This document shows positions 55,801 to 64,000 of a stretch of 64,000 nt of DNA, in pieces. The notes under the pieces were generated by a model. It was not told where the DNA came from, did not search any database, and was given only the letters and a program-made list of their open reading frames with translations. Position numbers and translations under genes: made by a program. Positions within the stretch are counted from its first letter, which is position 1, and the number at the start of each line of letters is the position of its first letter. Source of the stretch: Pomphorhynchus laevis (lineage: Eukaryota > Acanthocephala > Palaeacanthocephala > Echinorhynchida > Pomphorhynchidae); NCBI GenBank assembly GCA_012934845.2, contig WNNJ02002895.1:1-64000 (forward strand). Direction: 5' to 3'.

Positions 55801-58800
55801 ATGAATTATATTTCATATATAAATTTATAGTACAAAACTCAAACCCCGTCCACATAAGACACCTACTCACCTCTCTATGCATATATTTTGGGCCATTTCC
55901 AGATTTACAAAATACTTTCGAACAAATTCAGCAAAGTACTTTGCGAAATTGTAAGAACGTGATAAGTTGATCTGTTGTTTTACGACCGAAAAGAAAACCA
56001 CATGTTTTGAATGTTTTGAACTATTAGATATGAGCCTTCCCTATTTCGCAAAACATTTCATAACTATAGTGTTAACTACAATCTTATTAAATTTTAGAAT
56101 CTATGATCGAACAGTTCAATCCTCATGTACACAAAGAGAAGTAGCGTAAAATAAACTTCACAACTGCAAAGTGATAAAACGCTCCTTTCTAATTATCCTC
56201 ATATCTTCGTTATTTACGGCACCGGACTACAACAGATTTTACTGGATTGTAATCATTCAAAGTAACAACAAAGTGCGATTTGCCAGACCTTATGATCTTT
56301 CTAGATACAGTTTGCATGGAAACAAGGCCGTCTCGAACTTCCTATTTTTGATTTTAATTTAACCTTTACATTCATCAAATGATTTTGTCACAAACGAGCT
56401 CGGTTTGCGACTACTAAAGGCATATCGGTTATTAGACGCCTATAAGTAGCCATTTCCAAAACCGTTCTACGTGGTTTAGTATTGACGTTTTGCTGTAATT
56501 TTAATTTTTAAGTGATTTCTTCGTTTTTTTTTAATTTATTAACTTGTATAATTTCTTCTATCATTTATAAATCAATGAGAATTTATTGGTGTGATTTGTA
56601 TTTCAACATTTTGTATAAGCATTAAGAATTAATTTTTAAATTACAGGTATTATGGAAATATTGTGGAATCATAAATCAAATAAATTAATTTTTAAATTAC
56701 AGGTATTTAAAATTATACTTTATATATGGAAATATTCTGGAATCATAAATCAAATATACATGGCCGGTTGTGGATAAGTAATTTAGCAATTAATTTCTTA
56801 AAAATATTGTCTGTAGATATTTTAAAGCATGAAATTACAAATCTTAAATCTAAAAACTATACATTTGTAATAAATATTTTTTCTCTAATGTGGTAATGAA
56901 AAATCTTTTGATTTTTTAGTTCAAGTTAAATATCATATCAGAGCGAAAAACTATGTAATATCATATTTTTATTATAACTACTCTTTAGTTGGGTATTTTA
57001 TGATAAGGAAAAGTTTTTAACTCTTAAATAATTTTGCTAAAGTTTGAACATTTATTAAATCGATAATCGGCATTTATTTCCTGAATTAACACGCAAATAC
57101 ACCAGGTTTCATATCAGATATTAGAATATTAAATTCAAAATTATAGCATCGGAACAATGTCTCCGTAAACTTAATTTTCATCTTTTATTTCATCGCCTGT
57201 CATTTTATTTATACAGTTTGTAGAAAATGTGTTATAAGATGCTATAAAGTTTTTAATTAATTCGTTTAACATCGTATAATTAGTACGTTATTGGCAATAA
57301 CAAACAATGCAAATAGTCTATTAAAAAATCAAAGAAATCTGTTACACAAAAAGGCATTTTTCAACATCCAACATCCATTGATTAGCGAAATTACAGTCAC
57401 ACTAAGTTATTCATCAATCGGATCGTTATCTGTCCTTAGCAATCAATGGTGTTAACTTTTAATAAATTTTATCAAAACTTTCAATCAATCAGATACAATA
57501 GACATATTTGTATTGGTACTGAATCAACAAAAAAATTTAAACATCTTCCCGCCGTTTGTAGATCATCACACATCACTTTTAATTTAAAATGGCCCTTTGT
57601 GACATTAAGCGACTACATGTAATTACTAATTACAATTGGTAAACAAAGGCATTAGTAAACCAATCATCTTCAAAATAGTTAGTCTATTTGTAGACTCACA
57701 AACATATATATAGCTAGAGATAGAAGACAGAAGTATAAAAAATTATATTCGCAAGAAGGTCTAGCAGCTTAAAATAAGACAGTAAGTTGTTTAGTAGATA
57801 ACTTTTTATGATTTGTTTGGAATTTATAATATTTTAGTATGAACACTTTGAATTGAAAAGTAAAATAAAACATAATAAATATCTGCTTCATTTCGAATTG
57901 AATGAAATAATCTGTCTTTCGAATTTTAATCGAGTTTTTTCATTTCAGGGAATTTTACTTTTATTTTTATCGAGAAAATTAATAATAAATGTTCTCTAGC
58001 TTTCGGCTATGCAATATTTCTCTTCAGGAGTTGGTACATCTCTCCGTGTAGCGACTGGTTCATTAGTATTATATACACATGCATTTCTGGAAGAATGTGC
58101 GTGATCCTTCAACTTGAAATTTGTTATCGGTATCCTTAAGCTTCATTATGTTCCCATTGATTTTGAAATAAATCGATTCTTCAGTTTTTCAGGTGACAGT
58201 TTTGTTTCATTTCGGAGAATTTTACATTTGTTAATAATTTAAACATTAAAATTATTTATTTATAAAAATTTATTAATATTTATGGCTTATAATGTAAATA
58301 ATGTTTATTCTGCACAATGCTGATAAACTTGAGATTGAAAAATGTGAAACAAACAATAAATTTTGCAATAATTGCTATTAAAGTTTCTATTAGATATCTG
58401 GTTCTATATTGATACTGAAATTATAAAATAGTTTTTATTAAATTAAAATCGCATTGATTAATATGATAAATCAAAAATAATATTATCATTTTTATATTAC
58501 ATTAGTTAATTACAATTTCATATTTAGTATTTAAAGTATTTTATTATAAACATCTTTTAACTTAGAAAATTAATTTGTAGATTTTAGATCCAATGACAAT
58601 AAAAAACTTTGCACGCTGTGTATATTATAATATAAAAAATATATTATATTATAATATTATAATATATAAAAATATATTATAATATATATTTATAAATATT
58701 ATATTATAAAATTATTAAAAATATTATATTACTGATAACAAACGTGATTTTATGTAAAAGACAAGACATCTTTAGCAAATAGATTAATTTAATAGATAAA

Positions 58801-59882
58801 TTAATTATTATTTATTAATAAATTAATAAATACTTACGAAATTTAAAATTGGAATATGTGTTATTACTGTTGACTGATAAAATGTGCGAATTATTAGAAA
58901 ATTTGAAGTTTATAAGAATATACGCATAAGTTGTTTAGCTTAATACGCATTTAATTAATGTACAAGATGGTAACAAGTGCGGTTGCTTGTCAGGATTACT
59001 TGGATACAAATGACGCTATAAAGATTTTATTTCGTCAAACAGTTAAGCGTATGTTTTCATTTTTAAGCTTTTCTATCAAAGATAGAAAGATTAAGAGCTA
59101 TCATAAATCTAATAATGATTTACGTAATCTATTGATTTTATGGCAACTGGGCATTATCACATGTTTATTTTCCAGTAGCCATTTTAAGTAGATTTTAAAT
59201 CCACACAATTGTTTAGCACAATTTTGTTGGTATGGTCCAATAACACAAAAACGATTTTTGTATAGATAATTATACAAATTTAAAATTATAAAATTACATT
59301 TATTGCAAACTAATTTTTGATAATTACATAAAAAAGATTATTTACAATAAGACAAATATCAAGATAATATCTTGATACAGATATCTTGTTGCAGCTTTAT
59401 TAGCAAAGTTAGGTGTTTGCCGAAAAAAATCATATTTAAATTAATATCTCCAAATGATCAATTTTTCATAAACGTTATCAAGGCGAAATACATTAAATTA
59501 AATAATATATATTAATAATATAGATTAATAATATATATAATATATATTTAATATAATATATATTATATATAATTTATATTATATGTATTAAATTTAATTA
59601 TATATATACTAAACGTATAAATATATATAATATATATTATAAACGCCGATTCGACTAATCCTCTTATATAGAGTAATTTCTGACAGTGAAGTCCATAACT
59701 GTATTGAAATTTCTAATCGTTTCAGTAAATTATAATGAATAATGCCGATTTTAGAATAATGAAAAAATACCGATGTCTTAGCATAAAACAAGTAATTTTG
59801 AATTAATAAAATTTTTTGTTTAATTTAACTTTAAATGTCAAGTTAAATAATTTTGTATTTTATGATATGTTTAAACTTGTAG
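52804..59882. other. Long AT-rich intergenic region
   Basis: Seven kilobases without a gene that I can support. Open frames of 60-93 codons occur (for example 53,158-53,627, 55,967-56,362, 58,958-59,191) but have no recognisable motif and are as expected by chance. Short tandem TTATTGTAATT units lie at 52,830-52,870; near-pure A/T foldbacks at 58,620-58,740 and 59,500-59,640. It could hold promoter elements or exons of a gene with very short coding pieces that I cannot see. Confidence 0.6.
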
Positions 59883-61823
59883 ATGTACAAATTCAGTGTT
59901 ATCTTATTCGCGTTGCAAATCTTATTTGACTGGACTTGTTTGGAAAGCTGCTTTCAGAACAAAATTGAAGATGAAATGAACTACTTTTTGCGATCTGCTG
60001 GTAGTTTTACTGTCCAGCGAAACGGCCAAATTGATTCATTAAGGCCTTCAAAACTTCAGAATGCTGATGAATTCGACTTTTCTGGTGGATACAGAACGGA
60101 ACAAGGTGTTTTCTGCGTAAATGGGGATATTATAAAACCATTACAAGTACCTGTGTTAGGTATTTTCCCTCAGAGCACTTCAAACATCGCCAGGCTCTGG
60201 CCCGATGCAGTTGTTCCATTTATAATTACAAAAGATGTAATGCCCATAACAAGAGATCGTATATACAAAGCGATGAGTTACCTTTCTAATGTATCATGTG
60301 TAACATTCGCGGAGTATAATAACCAAATACATAGAAAGCACAGCTCTGTTTTAACTGTTCAGGGTGGTCCTATATGTGCTTCGTTTGTTGGATATCATCC
60401 AACGTCTGATTCTAATCATATCTTTGAACAACACCTTATACTTTCTGATTTATGTCCTTTCGGTTCAGTATTGCACGAACTTATGCACACGCTTGGATTT
60501 CAACATGAAGATGACCGATACGATAGATTACATAACCTGCAACGGTCTTCTAAGGATATAGAGCATAATCCGATTTCGGCTAACATGTTCGATGAATACG
60601 ACCACTTTTCAATAATGCATAAATCGTGTGATTCTATATCTTTAGATCCTTTACGACAGTTTATGATCGGACAAAGAATTGGTCTATCATTTATGGATAT
60701 CAAAGCTTTAAATTTTGCTTACAAATGCGAAAGCAAATGTAATATCGATCAGTCGGTAACTTGTTTGCATCACGGATTTATTGACAAAAATTGTCGATGT
60801 ATATGCCCTGATGGATTCGAGGGCCAATTATGTGACAAGGTAGTTGGAATGGCTGAAAATTTGCAACAACAAACAACACAATCAAATATTCAATACTACG
60901 GATCAAATCGTAGGGTCATTCATGAGCCAAGCGTGGTCATACCGCTTGATCCAGAAAGTAACCCAGAAAAGCCGATACTAATGTTGTACGATCATCATCA
61001 ACAATCTAATATAGAATACGATTCAATGAATAATCCTTCTCTGCAGGCAGCGATTTTCATTTATAACCCAACAATAAAGATGACAGTCGACCTTTCAAGT
61101 CCATCGTACTTGAGTGATGTCTACAGATATAAAGATAAAGTGTATCAACATGACAATATTAATAACGACTGGCTAGTTAACAAATTATACATGAACCAGA
61201 GTAGCAATGTACATGGACAACTTGGTAAAGGCACGACCCTTTGGTTAGATGCAAATTCATTCCAATTAGATCAATATCATCCAATATATTACACTAGCCC
61301 AAACGTATCTACACTGTCTGATGATTCTCTAATTTTGTTCTGTGATTTTAATACATCTCCATTTGACGATCCGAAATGTCCAATGAATATGAGCAATACA
61401 TGGACTCATATCTACAATGAATCGATACAAAACGGATTTATGTTCATTGATAATTCAATGTTTAACTCAGGAAATATTAATTCCGGTCAGTTTAGACTAG
61501 GGCCCATTACAGGTTATGTTAATGAATCCACTTGTCTTTCCTTTGATTATAAATTGTCAGGTAAAGGTGTTGGTGGTCTATCAACTTACTATATTGCTAA
61601 AGGGAGTGATAGACGTCAGGGATCTGTGTTCGGATGGGAGGATACCGGCGAGACATGGAACCATAAAGTACAAAATCTTAGCGATATATTCTATGACAAA
61701 AGCACTTTGAAAGATGTCATTATTGAGTTTCTTATTTTGCCTGGATGGGATGCTTTCAGCTCGATTTCCATTGATAACGTAAAAGTGGATATCTGCAGTA
61801 AAATGGCAGAATCAGAATACTAG
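59883..61823 (+). CDS. Secreted astacin metalloprotease with EGF-like and MAM domains
   Basis: 646 codons, no introns. Signal peptide 1-17 (KFSVILFALQILFDW). Propeptide to about 105, with VNGDI (79-83) where the family has the FxGD zinc-blocking aspartate. The catalytic domain starts near LWPDAVVPFII (105-115). The zinc site HELMHTLGFQHEDDRYDR (198-215) is complete, with His198, His202, His208 and catalytic Glu199. Four conserved cysteines (140, 165, 191, 282) fit the two astacin disulfides. The Met-turn is SIMHKS (243-248): the Tyr that normally follows the His and is the fifth zinc ligand is Lys247. The EGF-like domain is at 286-317 with six cysteines in CxC.PDGFEGQLC style. A spacer of about 160 residues precedes a MAM domain (487-638; Cys487, 499, 551, 638). 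Astacins cleave extracellular proteins in digestion, cuticle or matrix remodelling. The substrate cannot be told. Confidence 0.9.
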   Translation: MYKFSVILFALQILFDWTCLESCFQNKIEDEMNYFLRSAGSFTVQRNGQIDSLRPSKLQNADEFDFSGGYRTEQGVFCVNGDIIKPLQVPVLGIFPQSTSNIARLWPDAVVPFIITKDVMPITRDRIYKAMSYLSNVSCVTFAEYNNQIHRKHSSVLTVQGGPICASFVGYHPTSDSNHIFEQHLILSDLCPFGSVLHELMHTLGFQHEDDRYDRLHNLQRSSKDIEHNPISANMFDEYDHFSIMHKSCDSISLDPLRQFMIGQRIGLSFMDIKALNFAYKCESKCNIDQSVTCLHHGFIDKNCRCICPDGFEGQLCDKVVGMAENLQQQTTQSNIQYYGSNRRVIHEPSVVIPLDPESNPEKPILMLYDHHQQSNIEYDSMNNPSLQAAIFIYNPTIKMTVDLSSPSYLSDVYRYKDKVYQHDNINNDWLVNKLYMNQSSNVHGQLGKGTTLWLDANSFQLDQYHPIYYTSPNVSTLSDDSLILFCDFNTSPFDDPKCPMNMSNTWTHIYNESIQNGFMFIDNSMFNSGNINSGQFRLGPITGYVNESTCLSFDYKLSGKGVGGLSTYYIAKGSDRRQGSVFGWEDTGETWNHKVQNLSDIFYDKSTLKDVIIEFLILPGWDAFSSISIDNVKVDICSKMAESEY

Positions 61824-62269
61824 TTGATCAAGTACTGTATATATTCTGTATTTATTGTTTGCATTATTCGTTAACAAATTAACAATCAAATTGCTGTTTA
61901 CGCTCTGTTTTCCGTGTATGATTTTAACTTAATCTTTTATATTAGAAATGAATATCAAAATTACTTTTTTGATAAACTTAAAATTATAAAGTTTCGTAAG
62001 TAACAGTCAATGTTTTTAAAGCTAATTTTATACTATACTATAGTCACTATCTTAACAAATAGATTAGCATAATCATTTATAAATATCAGCCTTATTATAC
62101 ATCTGATTACATATATGTATGGTGGAACAATACTGTTCGTTTAGTCTTAGTTCAAGTGACTAGCTGGAACTAAGACTCTACATAAAAGACACATTCGACT
62201 TATTTAGCGCTTTAGATTAATATCAGAAATGTTTTTTAATATAAATGTAATTCAAAAATGAAATTGAAA
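61824..62269. other. 3' flank of the astacin gene
   Basis: AT-rich; nothing else recognised. A short TTAGTTCAAG..TAGCTGGAACTAAG inverted repeat lies near 62,145-62,175. Confidence 0.4.
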
Positions 62270-62549
62270 CGATCAACATTACTGACTGCCGCTCCGCCTT
62301 TTTAACGACTTAATATCTACTGGTAGCCGTTAGTATTGCCAACTTCAACATCAATTATCGCATACCGCAATAAAATATATTAACGACTTATAATTATAAC
62401 GACTATATTAATGTTTAAATATTAAAATATAATAACGATCAACATTACTGACTGCCGCTCCGCCTTTTTAACAACTCATTATCTACTGGTAGCCGTTAGT
62501 ATTGCGAACTTCAACATCATTTGTCGCATACCGCGATAAAATATATGCC
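62270..62549. repeat. Direct repeat, two 114-bp copies 166 bp apart
   Basis: GATCAACATTACTGACTGCC starts at 62,271 and 62,437; both continue through CTACTGGTAGCCGTTAGTAT to GCATACCGC.ATAAAATATAT with about 6% differences. Confidence 0.9.
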
Positions 62550-62580
62550 AAAAATATTTAATTTTAATTGATTATTTTGT

Positions 62581-62740
62581 AAATCCTATGTTTAGGCATA
62601 ATAAATTATCCACACGAGATATATGCTTTCTCATGTGGATAATTTTTATTTAATTTATATTATTTATCAAAAAATAATTATTTTTAAAGATAATCTTTTT
62701 TCTTGTGTGGATAATTTATTATGCCTAAACATAGGATTAG
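62581..62740. mobile_element. MITE-like foldback, 160 bp
   Basis: The ends AATCCTATGTTTAGGCATAA and its complement pair for about 38 bp. There is no coding content. A third copy of the ATGTGGATAATTT part lies just inside the left end. Confidence 0.8.
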
Positions 62741-62969
62741 ATGGCACCCGAATGTAATTTAAGCAGAATATTTCGCAAATGGTAGTCTGGTGATTGCCCA
62801 CTTATACCCACATGCCTTACTGTTGTGTAAGGCGTGTCAGTTCTTTGATTTGTAACATCGTAGTACCTGAATTATAAGGGACAACGAAAAAATAAGTATA
62901 GTTGAATACATAATGGCGTAATGAAATATTAATTTTAATGTCCCATGATACGTTCGATGTGCTCTTAAA

Positions 62970-63137
62970 TTGTTCAGGACGTTTAAACATCGAGAGGAAT
63001 AGTAAAAGAAAACATCCATTTCAAGTGTTATGTTTTTAAAAACATAACACTTGAAAAGGACTATTGCAATAGTCGAAAATTTGTGGACAACAATTTCTTA
63101 TTTTATTATTCCTCTCGATTTTAAACGCCCTAAACAA
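62970..63137. mobile_element. MITE-like foldback, 168 bp, with a 36-bp palindrome
   Basis: The ends TTGTTCAGGACGTTTAAACA and TTTTAAACGCCCTAAACAA are complementary with a few changes, and pairing runs on through CGAGAGGAATA. The inner 63,020-63,055 is a perfect palindrome (TTCAAGTGTTATGTTTTT and its complement). Confidence 0.8.
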
Positions 63138-64000
63138 TATTAATAAGATTAATAAATTAATAATATATAAACAATATAAACAAAAATTATAAATCAAAAC
63201 TTATTATTAACTCGATTTCAAATTATTTTGAAATCTGTAAATGGTTATTTAATGCAATCTACGCTAAAATTAACTAACCTGCTGAATGAATCCAAACACC
63301 CAATAGATATTATGATTAAAAAATGGTTTAAATATTGATTGTCTCCCGAAAAGCCGACTAAATATAATTTGTTCACCGAGATAATAAATTAATGTCAGGT
63401 ATTAAAAATACCAGTTGTTTGAGTATGTTAAAATCAGCAGTCTAAATTAATAAAACGAAAACGTATTTATCTATTTTTTGAATATTGAATAAATTTAAAC
63501 TATTAATTTAATTTACTAGGATTCAATGTAATAATAAAGCAATGCAAACAGTTTTATTATAATGAATGCTTTTATTGTATTATACGTTAAGTAAATCTAA
63601 AAAATGCGATAAAATATAACAACCTGAGTAAAGCATAAATTTCATTTATTTGAAATTCTTGAATTATGTAAACTTTTATTAATATCGTGATTTAAATTTA
63701 TGACAATTTAAACATATAATATTTAAATATATGCTATTTAAATATTTAATTTAAATTCTTCTTTGCTATTTAAATATATAATTTAAATAGCAGAGAAGGA
63801 TAATTACTTTAATTTATAAAATATAAATGTTTGAATTTAAAAGCACTGGTTCTTTTATTTAATAATCATAAATAAGATGGTTGTAGTAAAAGAAAAAAAA
63901 CTTCTTTATTTACATTATTATAATTAAATATTAAAATTTCATTAATTTGATTGCAGCCACCTCCAAACCTCCTTTTGAAAATGGTTAAAATTTTTTGTCT
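63138..64000. other. AT-rich DNA to the right edge
   Basis: No gene seen. An ATATTTAAAT-type palindromic stretch lies at 63,710-63,790. Confidence 0.5.

Noticed and set aside
58958-59191. 77-codon plus-strand frame upstream of the astacin gene
   Set aside because: No motif or signal peptide and AT-driven composition; it is as expected by chance in 7 kb of open AT-rich DNA.

Overview
The window is about 70-75% A+T by eye and looks like a gene-poor, transposon-rich piece of an invertebrate nuclear genome. I support three substantial host genes, all on single open frames: a LicD/fukutin-like transferase gene (27.0-27.9 kb, minus, split by one in-frame TAA), a muscarinic-type acetylcholine receptor (39.4-40.9 kb, minus) and an astacin-EGF-MAM metalloprotease (59.9-61.8 kb, plus). 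The receptor is closest in my reading to the protostome B-type/GAR-2 group, which points to a protostome; I cannot name the phylum. Two copies of a ubiquilin-like UBA tail and a scrap of a second LicD-like gene are broken host fragments.

Layout. 0-2 kb: a 361-bp tandem repeat, then tandem and inverted copies of a small retroelement that carries hammerhead ribozymes (a 'retrozyme'), ending in TA microsatellites. 3.3-4.8 kb: 3' part of a LINE with a restriction-like endonuclease. 7.3-7.8 kb: a DNA-transposon fragment with terminal inverted repeats and a C-rich tract. 8.7-10.1 kb: RTE-like LINE; 10.2-11.0 kb: three SINE copies. 11.4-17.8 kb: pieces and one near full-length copy of a Penelope-like element (PLE) with the endonuclease in front of the reverse transcriptase (Naiad-type order), beside a second LINE (12.2-13.1 kb). 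17.8-19.4 kb: an I/Jockey-like LINE. 20-24.6 kb: AT-rich DNA with a foldback repeat and a 350-363-bp tandem repeat related to the one at 0-0.7 kb. 25.0-26.5 kb: UBA fragments inside PLE end sequences. 28.0-31.8 kb: PLE scraps and large inverted repeats. 31.8-33.5 kb: CR1/L2-like LINE with a long intact RT frame; 33.5-36.0 kb: another restriction-like-endonuclease LINE; 36.1-39.0 kb: second Naiad-type PLE. 41.2-46.4 kb: PLE ends, a second I/Jockey-like LINE and a canonical PLE endonuclease. 47.7-48.3 kb: an inverted pair of repeats carrying another hammerhead-like ribozyme. 50.6-52.8 kb: PLE 3' end and a LINE. 52.8-64 kb: mostly plain AT-rich DNA around the astacin gene, with short MITE-like foldbacks near the right edge.

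The most notable content is the set of small self-cleaving-RNA repeats: three near-identical hammerhead ribozymes at 0.86-1.51 kb, two of them in direct tandem 296 bp apart so that cleavage would release a 296-nt monomer, and a separate long-loop hammerhead at 48.14 kb. No tRNA, rRNA or CRISPR feature was found.
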